Origin: Collybiopsis luxurians FD-317 M1
Taxonomy: Eukaryota; Basidiomycota; Agaricomycetes; Agaricales; Omphalotaceae
Assembly (NCBI GenBank): GCA_000827265.1
Contig: KN834752.1
Span: 434,001-498,000, forward strand
Direction of reading: 5' to 3'
Length of the DNA: 64,000 nt
Within the stretch, counting starts at the first letter, position 1; each line of letters begins with the position of its first letter. Shown one piece after another: positions 9,584 to 21,191 of the stretch. The notes under the pieces were generated by a model. It did no database searches. It was not told where the DNA came from and saw only the letters and a list, made by a program, of their open reading frames with translations. Both the position numbers and the translations under genes were made by a program.

Positions 9584-12500
9584 TCAAAACGCCCAACCAT
9601 TCCCACCGTGCTCAAGGTGTGGATTATTCAAACCATCCTGTAGCAATGTTGTGATGTCTGTCTGGAAATGGTTCCAATCCATCGGCATCGAGTTCTGCCC
9701 ATTCTCGCTCGCGGATGTAGTAGTGGTATTGGAGGATGGGAAAAATGGCGGAGGGAGAACATTGAGACCTTGCGATCCGTGAGAGCCTACATGTCCAGGG
9801 TGGTGCCCATTTGCTGACGATGGAGAAGCAGAGGTAGGGGAAGCCATGTTTGGGTTCGATCCTGGCCCCATTTTTTGATCCATACTGGCAGCAGTAGCGA
9901 GAGAGTACAGCATGTGGGCGTCGTTTGGATTCTGGACAGATGAGGCAGACTCTGAGCGATTCCGATTTGTGCCAAGGGGAGGTAACTTGATATCTCGATG
10001 ATTTAATAGACCGTTCAGATCAGGTGGAGGAGGAATAGGTGAGTGCTGCTCGTGGCTACATTAGCACAACTCTGGCGCTGGAAAAACATAGTGAGAGAAC
10101 TTACCTCCTGCTGCTTAACCTTCTCTTCAAACTCCTCCATACTTTTATGTCGGTACATTCCCTCCCTTTGATCTACTATAAGATCCTCCTCCGCTGCTCG
10201 ACCGAGTCCTTCTACACCACGATCCCGATGTCCGTTCAGCGACAGTGCATTGGGCGCATCTGACTCCGCGGAGGCCTGACTGAGCGCCGCATGCCATCTT
10301 GCACCCATATTCGGCCACACGACGGCTATGTCTGCGATCATATCGAGGGCATTCTGTATTGCGGGTTGAGTATACGGATAGAGCGAAGGGCAAACTGAAA
10401 GGAAAAATACAGTGTCAATAGTGACCTATATCCATCTGAGAAACTGTCAACGTACGCCATTTCCATTTCCTGAGATACGCTAATACAGACCCAGCCATAA
10501 AAAGGGAGAATCCCTGTCCCACAAATGTTAACACGGGCAAGGGAAGAATAAGGCAGAAAAGGTTACCATCATCGGTGTGCATCCTCTTGAAAAGGGTCGC
10601 GTAGGAACCCAGCTTTTGACTAATTCAATGGCTTTGAGAGCGTGGGCAAACAAATCGTGAACCATTGTTTCCCAAAATCGAGGAGGCGGAAGCAGCGACT
10701 GCCTATCTGGACCAGTCCGGATGGACGACTGCTGCCCATTTTGAACGTCATGCGCCAACATTGGGAGATACGATCGCCGCATGACGATGTGAGAAAGGTG
10801 CATAAACAGAAAGATCCCTCTGAAGCCCTGTAGGTAGGATATATCAATACAAGCAAAGGTGAGAAAGATGCGGGAAGCTTGCGAACCATATCTAAATTCT
10901 TTGACTGGTATGCCAAAAGATTGCTCATGCTCCACGATTGTCGAGGGCCAAGCGTCGCTTCCCATGCATCCAGCTCATTGATGATCTTGTAGTCGCTATC
11001 TGGGTGCCAAGGTGCCAGATTGGCGGAAGCAGGGGCAGGAGTACCAGAAGGTTGCGACCTCACGAGTGCGCTCCGGGCGACTCGCGCCCAAATATCTGCA
11101 ATCGTTACGAGATTGCCGTACAACGAACGTTCGCCGATATCGTTGGAATTCACATCGCCCCCATCAGCAGAAGCCTCTGGCGGTGGATGCGACTGTGCTT
11201 GTAGTTGCGGGTCAATTTGTGGTGCATTGAAGGGGGCCTCATGGCGCGGTCGACCTTTGGCTTTGGTACCAGGAAGAACGGTTGTGGGACCCTGGTATCC
11301 AAAGGAAAAATGATCTTCATCAAGAGGGAGAGGAATAGTGACTTGATCCAGGTCGAAAGAAATCGGCCGACCACACCCTGAGCTCAATAAATTATCACTC
11401 ACTGAGAGTGTACGTGAGACCAAACTTATTGAATTGAACGAAGTGAACCTACTGAATATGACCCACCAAGTTCGGCGAGAGACTTCAGCTTTGATGACAG
11501 CCTCTACACTGGCATCGGGAGACAAATTATACGAGGATTCTTGCGAAAGTTTAAGAATTGAAGCCACTAGAAGGTAATTAGAAAAGTACATAGTGGGCGG
11601 GGTATATGAAAAGCTTACTTCGGGCAGCTACGCCCAGATAAATCTAGAAAATAAGATCGATACTTGGTATACATGGCATGCCGTGATCGACTCACCCATG
11701 ACCGATCTCGATAACCGCTTCCCCAGCTCCAGATACTACACAAGAAAAAAGCCTGAGCCCTATCAAGGGTCGCAGCTCCTACTAGCTCTTCGCCGGCGAG
11801 CTTTTGAGCTTGTCTAGCAAAAACGTCGGCAGCATTAGCCCCGGTTCCGTACCGTTCAATTAACCGGGGGGAGAATCTGGCCGAGATGGAAAGCATGGAG
11901 AGGAGAAGGAACGTGCTGATAGACTGAGGGGCGGTGATCAATGTATGCATGAATGTGGGCTTGTGAAGGAATCCAAGCTGAAAGTAAGTGCTAAAGAACC
12001 ACTCGCAAGCGTCTACGAGTTCGTCTTGCGGAGGCAGACTGTACACATGTAAGACGGGTTATCTTACGATATACGGGATAAACGCACAGTTCCTCGTGAG
12101 TAGTAGGTGAGATAGGTTGGCCTGAAACGCTTGATCCTACTGTTGCAGGGACAGGTTGATGACAACAAGAGCATATTCCGTTCACGACAGCATGAGCTTG
12201 AGGAAACGCTAGGGAACTGAGGGAATATCAGCGCTATGGTTCGTCTGAAAGAGAAAGGGGACATGCCATTTCAACTTGAAGCCCAGAACACAGATGGAAA
12301 GAACGAACGTGTAACGCTGAGAATAATTTCTATTAATAACTAAATTTCTGTAATCAGGAATAACATACTGATCAGGAGAGACGTCCCGTCGCTGGCGCTT
12401 GCGCCGCTGAGCTGGACGAGGCTACAAGCATTAAGTGAGATTCGGACCCCCTCGAAATAAAAAATTCATACCGCTCTATCAATAGCGCTCATTCCTCTGG

Positions 12501-12741
12501 GAAGGTACTCACATTCCTGCGGTACACCTGCATCCAAACAACCTGGACAAACAAAATCACAAAACGCTGTGGAAAATAGTAATAGATACTGACCTCTACA
12601 CAAGCCACCGTCCTTTTCTTCCTTTACACACTTTGCTCTGAGTCTTCGGCATCGTCTACAGGCTACACTGGACCGTTTTTGCTTGGGTGGAGGTTGCAAA
12701 AGTTGATCCGGGGGAGGAGCCGTCGACGATGGATCGAGCAT
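9584..12741 (-). CDS. Zn2Cys6 fungal transcription factor
   Basis: The N-terminus carries a zinc binuclear cluster of pattern C-x2-C-x6-C-x9-C-x2-C-x8-C: Cys28, 31, 38, 48, 51 and 60 by my count. It is completed only after splicing the intron with donor GTCAGT at ~12592, which joins GLCRG to CLDAG. A proline-rich leader and a basic segment (RRCRRLRAKC) surround it. Further exons include ACEWFFSTYFQLGFLHKPTF and HTLITAPQSISTFLLLSML, and later RRTWWVIFSRF, which resemble the fungal-specific transcription factor domain. The C-terminal exon (9584-9913) is Ser/Asn/Gly-rich with NWNHFQTDITTLLQDGL-like acidic/hydrophobic sequence that could activate transcription. It is a nuclear DNA-binding regulator; target genes cannot be read from the sequence. 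The adjacent GH5_12 gene lies upstream on the same strand, 121 bp away. Confidence 0.8.
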
Positions 12742-12862
12742 TCCGGCGATGAAGCTGCTCGTAAGGGAAGCTTAAGAGGGCCTAAGGCAAAGGAGGGGGC
12801 AGGCAATTCGGGTTTCAGTTGCCGACTTGTAATGGTATAGTCCAAAATCTTATCTAATCTAA

Positions 12863-15749
12863 TCATATTATTTTCTCACTCTCTAGCCTTCCTACGAGTG
12901 CCTCTCCAAGCCCTAACAGCCCTAACGCTAGCGCAAGTAATAGAACGACTCCTGTCCATATCCATCTACCGAAATCACCCCAAAAGTCATTCACCTCGAA
13001 CAGTGGAGGTCCAACTCGATACCCCTTGGGTACAGCCAGTTTCACCCGGATCTCGTGCACTTTATCTGGCTCCGTATTCCTTGCCACAACAAACAGAGTT
13101 TGCCTAGCCTCATCGTAAATATACGAATCATTTTCCTCTAGGCCAAAAACGATAACATCTCTCCCATGCGCAAGCATAGAAGGCAAGAAGATCTCCGTTT
13201 CCAAAGCTTTGATCTCTGGGTGAGTTCGTGGCGGTTTGTCAACTGCCGAATCTAGTACCCCGTCATTCGGAATTTTAGAGTCTTCAGAACAACTCGGATT
13301 GCACCATTTGAATATGAATGAGGACGTCGTAACCTCGTATTCGAATTTCAAAGGTATTCCCGCAGTTTTTGCAGGATAAGGACGCACAACCGCCGAAAGA
13401 ATTCTACCACCATTATCCAGAGATGGGGAGGATTGCTCGTAGTATAAGAGAGAAGGAGGCAGCGCTCGCCTTTTGCTGAACCAAGAAAAATTTTCTCCGT
13501 TCCAGTCGTCACCCGCAGAGTCAGTATTGTAAGGATTGTAATTCCATAGACTAGAGAAGCCGAGCAATGAGAACGTGCCTCAAACTATATTCGAGGACTC
13601 ACGTAAATCCAACCATCGCTCTTTCCAGTCCGACAATCATTGCGTCCATCATTCTCACTTGCCAGGTGAAATTATCGGACTTGAACGCTATTCCTTTGCT
13701 GTAGATCCATTAGCTACCTCTCAATTGCTAATCAAAAAAGTAATCTCACTTCATGTCCATGGGTATACCACACTCTCCGATAACCACAGGCTTCTCTCCC
13801 AATACGCGGTAAGCCCCTTCAACGATGTTCCGCAATTGTAGTGCATAATTGTCTCGGGCCCCTTTTTGACCCCAATAAAAGGCTTTGAGAGGAAACATGC
13901 CCTGAACAGAATATTGGACATAGCGTGGATGGATCAGGCACTACATACTCTAGAAAGTCCTTGTACATTGACTGTGAAGTTTCCAAAGCTCTTGCTGAAA
14001 AGTGCGTTCAAGTCATACCTAAAGCAACATCAATCATGGCATTAGAAGGTTCCCAGTTGAATGCGGCATACCAGTGTGGAGCATAGACTATATTTGGTGG
14101 CTGGTTATCTTTCGTGAAAGTCGATGGGCAAAACTAAAAGAATATGGTCCTTGGTCATAATAGTGGAAATGAAAATATGCACCTCGTTGGGGATCATCTC
14201 AACGAATACGATCTTTTCCGGAGACGAGACACTCCGCACACATTCTGCCCATTTATTCAAAAACGGGTAATAAAATTCCGTATACCAGTCAATCTATACG
14301 CAAGATCTTGAACCTTTAAACCTGGACAGATAGAGACGAACATACCTGCCTCCCAGTCATGGGGTGTTTTTTGAAATAATTTTCCCTCAGCACAATCCCT
14401 TCGTTCCTATTCTTATCCCAACCCCACACGCCGTGCATCTGCCATAAACATTGGCCGTTCGTAGGACCTTCCTCTTTCCAGACTTTACGTCCTTCGACAT
14501 TGAGTATTACTCGTCCAGTTCTACGCGTCGGCATGGGAAAAGATCGTGTCCATACATCTACCTCGGTAGGATGGCCTGCAGCCAGTTGGAAAGATTGAAA
14601 AGCGGACGCTTTATGAACATGAATCACGTATTTCTTGTCTGCCAAAGAAGACGTTCAACTTACGGACGGCAGAAAGGTGAAGATCAGTGTTGTAATCAAA
14701 GTAGTGTAAAGATGGAACTTCGACATATCCTCTATGAGGTTCATTCATCATCTGACAAAGATTGAATGCGACGAGAATACAAAAGAGTGGCAACGATTAC
14801 CTCGAATCCGATGACACCTTCTAGATCGCCAACGGCTTTGACCAAAACTTTTGTCATGTCAAGATACGCATTCTGTAGAAACTCTTGTATTGGAACTTTT
14901 TGTCCTTTCTGGCCATTGATCAACAGCTTGGGTGCAAACGCGTTGCCCGCCCAGAAGCAGGTTCTAGATTAGAAGGCATTGATCAGGAGTGAAGTGAAGC
15001 CTATAATGATATACGTACGACATGCTAGAAGCAGCAAGCTTTTGATAGCCGCAAGGCCAAATGCCCCTCTCCTCCTCAATATGACCTCCCCCCTTGACAC
15101 CTTTTAGCCAAGCCGCACCGGTCGATTCAAGTTCATGTAGGTCAAATCCGACAGACTCCAAAGTCCAGGCCGGCGCACCGGAGCCGCCAGAGTAACGAGA
15201 CCATACGTCCTGGTGAATAGAGACGAATGCAACCATCCCATATCGAGGAAGCAAAGACAGAAGACTCCGTATGTAATCCAGATACTCTGTATCGTAGACT
15301 CCTCTATGATAGATCAGGAAAGGAATTCCGAAAGTTGAGGAAACCTACGGGCCCGCGTGCTCTATGGCTTCCCATGTCACAAGAAATCTAACTACAGAGA
15401 TTATGCGTCAATTACATGCCAGCAAATGAGATACAAGTGACGTACCAAACGTGAACCCCCATCTTCTTAGTCTAGCAAGATGCTCTGAGGCCTCCTCAAG
15501 AGGAAATGGGCGTCCGACAAAGTTAACGGTCTCTGCTTGGCCGGGGAACACGTCGTGTTTATGGTTCACCGGGGATTTAGAGGATCCCGACAAATTCACG
15601 CCTCGAAGACTACATACGCGCCCGTAGTTGTCTATGAAATGTCTTCCAGATATCCTAATGCTTCTTCCGACTGCGGCTTGCGACCAGTCGTGGGCGTATG
15701 AGTTGGATGAACCCGGCTTGTAAGACGAAGCCAGTGAAGGATGGTCCAT
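12863..15749 (-). CDS. GH5_12 sterylglucosidase / glucocerebrosidase-like enzyme (EGCrP2 type)
   Basis: This multi-exon gene runs from ATG 15749 to a stop at 12863. The N-terminal block has GRVCSLRGVNLSGSSK and GRPFPLEEASEHLARLRRWG. Next come VAFVSIHQDVWSRYSGGSG, APAWTLESVGFDL, and GHIEEERGIWPCGYQKLAAS. The acid/base is the Glu of NEPHRGY (after the intron near 14750). The nucleophile is the Glu of VIGECGIPMDM (codon 13773-13775). The last exon adds a beta-sandwich-like region and ends with one strong membrane helix (WTGVVLLLALALGLLGLGE). Characterised GH5_12 enzymes of basidiomycetes hydrolyse ergosteryl-beta-glucoside and glucosylceramide inside the cell. The C-terminal anchor suggests membrane attachment here. 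Substrate choice between the two lipids is not decidable from the sequence. Confidence 0.85.
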
Positions 15750-15816
15750 GCGAGTGCGAGTAATTAAGCGCCGGTAAAAAAAAACAATTTATTTCTTTGA
15801 CTCTCATCATCATTCA
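15750..15816. promoter_or_regulatory. 67-bp divergent promoter between GH5_12 and F-box genes
   Basis: Only 67 bp separate the two divergent start codons. They include an A-rich run at 15777-15785. Both genes must therefore initiate within the same short nucleosome-free stretch or inside each other's 5-prime regions. No specific operator was recognised. Confidence 0.45.
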
Positions 15817-17086
15817 ATGGCTCGAAAACAAAAACAGCTGCGAAACGTTCCGCAGTTCCCAGATGAGCTTGTCTCACTCATATTCAGTACTTGCCCGTCA
15901 TCAGCTAGGGCTGTTCTCCTTAGATGCTCGAAGCATTTCAATGAAATCGGTCTCCAATCTTTATATCGTTCAATATGGATCTCCACTGCAACTACTATCG
16001 AGTTATTAAGTGCAACGTTAGCGAAGAAGCCAGTGTACGCAGACCTAATTCGCTGCCTCGAAATAATCATCGTAGCTCAGACTACCAGGTCAGTTCCCTT
16101 GTCTTTATCGACATTTGTACTAGAGCATTTCTTTAGTTCCATGGACGCCCCACGAAAATCGCTGAAAATTGTTTTGTCCAGTCTAAAGAAAGTCGAAAAG
16201 CTCCAGCTTTACGCGCCGACTCTTCTTTCCAAATACGATTTCCCGCACAGTCTTACATCGTCGACATGGATCCCGGACGTTTCGCTTCCTAATTGCCTTA
16301 CCTCGTACACCCTCGCCATACACCGGTCCCACCTCCCACATCTAGGCCAGCATCTCGATCAACTCACGTCACTGGAACATTTATGCATACAGGTTTCCGA
16401 GCAACACATATATGACCAAAGTTTCAAAGTGACTCTTCCCAACCTGACATCTTACCATGGACCTCCAATCTTTATGCAGTCTCTCGCGCAACATTCCAAG
16501 AAGCTTTCTACGCTTGTTCTCGAGGTGTTCACATTCGACTCAACATTCATCTTGACCGGCGGAGCCCCTGACCCTACGCCACTGGAAAATGAATTGAGAT
16601 ATTTGAAAGCAATCGGCTCGAAGGATGACGACCAAAACACTTCCACTCTATCTTTCCTACAAATTATCTTTGACGCACCCCGAATAGCCAATCATATGAC
16701 TCAGTTTTTACCCAACGTTGAGCATCTGTCACTGTTGTGCACAGATGGCAATTGGATAACCGCTGATACGGCAAGTTTACCTCCTCACACTACTGCATTC
16801 AGTTCTCAGAAGGTTACAGTCAGATCCTTGGAACGGCCGTGTAAGATTAGAATTCCTCTCTCAAACGCCGTCAATGTCCAAGTTCGCTTTGTCCTTCATT
16901 CATACTCTGCCGAATGTGCCCTGGGATCTTGCTGTAATTGCAGAGTCTTTGGGCAAGACGTGTTCGAACTTGGTGGAAGTAGACATCTGTAAGTTTTTGA
17001 ATGTGACTATTTGTAGAGCTTCTTTTGAATTTTATGTAGATGGGGCAAGGTTTCGAAAGTTGACAGTCGCTTCCGAGAATGCGTAA
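15817..17086 (+). CDS. F-box-like / leucine-rich-repeat-like protein
   Basis: ATG 15817 opens a long exon. The N-terminus LPQFPDEL-like segment (VPQFPDELVSLIFSTCP, then LLRCSKHFNEIGLQSLYRSIW) matches the fungal F-box pattern P-x-E-L..I....S...V..C..F. The rest consists of irregular leucine-rich strands (VEKLQLYAP, TSLEHLCIQV, LPNVEHLSLL). The frame shifts between 16815 and 16876, which implies an intron there; the strand IHTLPNVPWDLAVIAESLG then continues to NLVEVDI. A final intron (16993-17041) joins VEVDI to a last exon ending VASENA at 17086. F-box proteins recruit substrates to SCF ubiquitin ligases, but in agaricomycetes they form very large families of unknown targets. The 3-prime end lies inside repeat copy A. 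Confidence 0.65.
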
Positions 17087-17595
17087 GGCTCTCTAACTTT
17101 TGAATGATCTTGACGTTCACATTCTCACTCAAGTTCTTGGTCTCACATTCGGGATTAAAAAGTATTTCCTCAGTAGTGCGTCTCTTTCACCAGTTATGCG
17201 AGTGAGTTGACAACCAAATTGCATATAAAATGATTTTTAGCTATCTGTGCGAATATGTACCACTGTAGATGAAAGCGAATGCATTAGCCATCTCTCGTTT
17301 ATGTCTCCTTGCTTCTGACCTTTTCCTTTGTTCGTTGCCGTGCTGGCTTGGTACTTCAAATGGAGGACATTTTATCCTTCTCCGTCGACACTTCCTCCGC
17401 AATGGATGGGCTTCTTTTACTGGGGGATGCCTCCAAGAACCATCCCACCACGTAAGCAGCTACCTCGAGGGAGAATATCACCCAAAAAGCAATTTGGATC
17501 CCGGAGGGCACCATTGTCTTAGAATCTGCAACCATGTTCCACTCGTCCATCCCAGTCTTCACCCCGGCATAGAGAAATCCTGCGACAAACACGCC
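16974..17595 (+). repeat. Direct repeat copy A (~622 bp)
   Basis: This is almost identical to 20578-21191 in the same orientation. By eye I count about 17 substitutions (mostly transitions) and one 8-bp difference (extra bases near 17351 in copy A), so roughly 97% identity. It contains the true 3-prime end of the F-box gene and a severed 3-prime piece of the cytochrome b561-like gene. Identity begins at TGGAAGTAGAC and stops abruptly after AACACGCC. Confidence 0.95.
17356..17595 (-). pseudogene. 3-prime fragment of the cytochrome b561-like gene (copy A)
   Basis: It encodes the last ~80 residues of the gene at 20952-21667, from VFVAGFLYAGVKTG to KDKMSSI, with only a few substitutions. It then runs into unrelated sequence at 17596. 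It lacks start codon, heme-ligand helices and promoter, so it is a dead fragment made by the duplication. The conserved frame suggests the event is recent. Confidence 0.85.
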
Positions 17596-18067
17596 TACAG
17601 ACGATGTGTGCGAGAAAAACCTTCCTGGTGTAACCACTACCGCTATCAAGTGTACCCTGCCGCTGAGCCTGACGCGAACACCGTTCCAAATTTTTGCTTA
17701 TTGCCTGAGTCCAGCGTGCAGCTTTGACCGAGTCGCTCAATACTAATTGGCTCACTCAGCGTGCGAGAACTACCAATTCATTGATAAACGGCGCAGATGC
17801 AAAGTGTAATTTACAATAAGTACGTCAGGCCGAGTGGTAGGTCTGATGTTACAAGATTACATGAAGAAAGGCTCATGATGGCAGAGTTATGCGGAACAGG
17901 TGATGATGGTATAATCGAAAGACATACTATATCATAAACCCTCACGGGCGTTTTTATCTTGGAACTATTGATAATTGTCGAAAACTTTAGAATCTGCGCA
18001 TTGGGGCAATAAATAAAGACGAGATGTGCATGTTATAAAAGGAAAAGATGGTGAGTGAGGGGAATGA

Positions 18068-20577
18068 CTATTCCTCGAGAGAATACTCAGTCTCTAATCC
18101 AGCCAGAGGGCTGAAATTCGAAGACATTTCAGCGCTACGAAAGTACTCACTCAAAAAAGTCCTGTTCTTGTCCGTCATATTTGTAAATCGTTCATTTCTC
18201 AAGGCCTCCAATGCAAGATCATTGAGTCGGGTTTCGAACTCTGCGCTTACGTGAGATGTAAAAATTTGTTGGCTACTCCAAAACCGGAGCCTCAAATTTT
18301 CTGTATTTGTGTCAAAATATATAATTGAAAAGGTTCATAAACAAGCTTACCTCTGGATTGTAATCGGTCCACTTTTGGGGATAGCTGACTGTGAATCCCG
18401 TGGCCATTGATTTTCCCTGCCAACGATGACCAACTCCTCCGTCGATCCCATAGACACTGCTGAGGAGTTGAAGTGGAGTGTTAAAAAAAAAGAGTCCACC
18501 TTTGGCGTCATAACGAGCCACAGAAGATATGTAGAAAATGTGAGGGTCCGGTCATTATAGTTTCTGCCACGGATAAATCACTGTCGCAAATCAAAGATGA
18601 GCAAAAATTTAACAAACTTGTTGCAGCTGTTCCAGTAAACGTATAGTTTCCATTTCATGAATTCGACTATATTTTCGGCAAATAGCTGGTCTTGGATAAG
18701 CATAATAGACAAAATGTACAACACCAGCACTCACAGTAAAGCCAAGTCCCGCTCTTTCCTCGTTTGAAAATGGAGATGGTAATTCCCATGTTTCATCAAA
18801 TGATTTGACCCAATCGATGGTCATCTTGCGTTCGTTGACAAGTACCTCCCTTGCAAACGCATTCACACAATCAAGATGGCATTTGGCAGGTTTCAAAGAT
18901 TCACGCAATTTGGGGTCAGACAGAAGAACTGATTCAGAACTCAAGTTGATTCTGCATTCGACACTGGGAGTTTTGGCCTCTGTAACAATGTATTTTTCCG
19001 CTTCCTTGTCATCTAACAAGACCAATGAAATCCCCTAAGGGCGTAGAGCAATGAAAGCTTACATTTATTGAACTCCGGGAAGAGTTTACGAATATAAGTT
19101 TCCGTCCTGGGGAATGAGTCATGCGGTTGGATGAAGGAATATAAGCACCTCGTCCTGAGCCGTATTTGAGCCAATTGAAAAGCGATAGGATCATCCGGTA
19201 GGGACTTTCTTTTCTCAAATATAGTGTGCAAATGTAAGCGGCGAAAAGACGTGAGGGTCCCAATAGCACTTGTTTGGAGTTGAATTACCTCGTTAGGAAT
19301 AGGCATTCCAGAGAGGTTGCGGGTGGCTACAGCGATACCAATCAGAACATGGAAAACTGGGATAATAAGCGGTGACGCAGTGAATTTCATTGCATTCCTC
19401 ATCCAGCAGGTGATCACAGTGTTCCGCAGATCATCTATCTATCTATCTATCTATCTGTGTCTCAGCGAGATTGGACCCTGAGGTTGAGGAATTACCAATC
19501 CAGGTATCAGGCAATCCACCGAAGCTTGCACCTTGTCTCTGATATCGACGAAGGAAAACTAGCTTGCGCTGAAGCAGGGCCAGATACGCATCATAGCCAG
19601 TCAAGAATGATTGGCTGCCATCTTCTACGAGCTTATGGTGGTCGCACAAGTTGGCCTTGAAGATTTCGTAGCCTTCGTCTTCAAAATATTCTCTCGGCAG
19701 CATTGCAATGTTTTCCTCTTTCATAACTCTGAATAACGATTTGAACTAAAACGAAGATGCATTTATAATGGAAAAACCAAAACATGGAATTACCCAAAAT
19801 TACCCACCGCGGGGTACCCTGTGATAGATAGGGGTAGTGTTGTGCTTATCCTGAGGATCATGCTTGCGGCAACTGTGTGATCATGCTTGCGGCAACTGTG
19901 TGATCATTAAATAATACAGTTAGAAGTTAGAGTGCTCACAAAAACACAAACCTTGGTCTCCTCTGATGAGGGTATATGATTTCTTCACCGTCATTCACAT
20001 AATAATCTCCGAACCAACAATATGCGGGCGCCTCTCCCACACTCCTTTCTTCATTTACCTCAATCGCTTTCAAAGCGGCCTCGATGGCTTGCGATTCAAC
20101 CTCAAACTGCTGCTGTCTGAGCCCCTAAACATAACAAAATGCAGAGAAATGCCCACCTTGCAAGCCACCTCACAAGCTAAATTGGCAAGTTCTCTTTCCT
20201 CTGCATCAAAATAAAGAACAACGTGACGGCTACTGGAGTTTACAATCCAGATATGATTTGGACCATCTTTAACTCGTTGGCGCTCGAACGTTCCTGTGCA
20301 AGTTGTTTCGCTGTCAAGTTCAATTTGTGTGTCAATGAGTACTCGGTTGGTCTCGTTAAGATGGGTTGACCGGGAAAAACATGAATTTTTGATAAAAGCA
20401 GAATCAATGTAATCGAAAACAGTTTCAATTTTGTTTATTTCTTCAGACGAAAATCCAGGAGCTATGGAGGTTTTGAGTGTTCGATGTCGGTCAGCAGGGA
20501 CAGTAATAGGAATGTTGTTCAGGTTCAAATGAAAAGAGCATTTCAAGCCAAAACCTGATACCCAAAAACAAAGCAAT
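18068..20577 (-). CDS. Unrecognised multi-exon gene within the insert, possibly 5-prime truncated
   Basis: Several coding-looking exons follow one another on the minus strand. The first reads GFSSEEINKIETVFDYIDSA, later KDGPNHIWIVNSSSRHVVLY and EERELANLACEVACK. Next come FEVESQAIEAALKAIEV with YCWFGDYYVNDGEEIIYPHQ, then REYFEDEGYEIFKANLCDHH, PNEVIQLQTSAIGTL, VECRINLSSES, KMTIDWVKSFDETW and a final exon ending ETEYSLEE at 18068. Total length would be ~550-600 residues. I recognise no domain. The first exon has no ATG between ~20400 and the repeat border at 20577. The open frame simply continues into repeat B, antisense to the F-box tail, where an ATG occurs at 20718-20720 (changed in copy A). 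Either the 5-prime end was lost at the junction or a chimeric start is used. Confidence 0.5.
19433..19456. repeat. (ATCT)6 microsatellite
   Basis: Six perfect copies of ATCT lie between two probable exons of the insert gene, most likely in an intron. It would be length-variable between strains. Confidence 0.9.
19856..19907. repeat. Perfect 23-bp tandem duplication
   Basis: The unit gatcatgcttgcggcaactg plus tgt occurs twice without change (19856-19878 and 19879-19901), followed by a partial gatcat. It sits in a non-coding part of the insert gene, probably intronic. Confidence 0.9.
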
Positions 20578-20690
20578 TGGAAGTAGACATCTGTAAGTTT
20601 TTGAATGTGACTATTTGTAGAGCTTCTTTTGAATTTTATGTAGATGGGGCAAGGTTTCGAAAGTTGACAGCCGCTTCCGAGAATGCGTAA
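20578..20690 (+). pseudogene. 3-prime fragment of the F-box gene (copy B)
   Basis: It corresponds to 16974-17086: the end of the penultimate exon, the last intron and the last exon including the terminal stop. No F-box sequence precedes it, so it cannot be expressed as an F-box protein. Confidence 0.85.
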
Positions 20691-21191
20691 GGCTCTGTAA
20701 CTTTTGAATGATCTTGACATTCGCGTTCTCACTCAAGTCCTTGGTCTCGCATTCGGGACTAAAAAGTATTTCCTCAGTGGTGCGTCTCTTTCACCAGTTA
20801 TGCGAGTGAGTTGACAACCAAATTGCATATAAAATGATTTTTAGCTATCTGTGCGAATATGTACCACTGTAAATGAAAGCGAATGCACTAGCCATCTCTC
20901 GTTTATGTCTCCTTGCTTCTGACCTTTTCCTTTGTTCGTTGCCGTGCTGGCTCAAATGGAGGACATTTTATCCTTCTCCGTCGACACATCCTCCGCAATG
21001 GATGGGCTTCTTTTGCTGGGGGATGCCTCTAAGAACCATCCCACCACGTAAGCAGCTACCTCGAGGGAGAATATCACCCAAAAAGCAATCTGGATCCCGG
21101 AGGGCACCATTGTCTTAGAATCTGCAACCATGTTCCACTCGTCCATCCCAGTCTTCACCCCGGCATAGAGAAATGCTGCGATAAACACGCC
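20578..21191 (+). repeat. Direct repeat copy B (~614 bp)
   Basis: This is the partner of 16974-17595. Copy B contains the true 3-prime end of the cytochrome b561-like gene and a severed last exon of the F-box gene. The two copies are offset by about 3,604 bp. Confidence 0.95.

Larger units (their letters stand above)
17596..20577. other. ~2,980-bp insert between the two direct repeats
   Basis: This segment has no counterpart elsewhere in the window. It lies between the two halves of what must once have been adjacent convergent genes. It carries one unrecognised multi-exon gene on the minus strand. I see no transposase, reverse transcriptase, terminal inverted repeats or target-site duplication at its ends. 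Confidence 0.7.

Noticed and set aside
16974..21191. The two 620-bp repeats as LTRs of a retrotransposon
   Set aside because: They begin TG but do not end CA, consist of the 3-prime ends of two ordinary genes, and no gag, protease, reverse transcriptase or integrase is seen between them.
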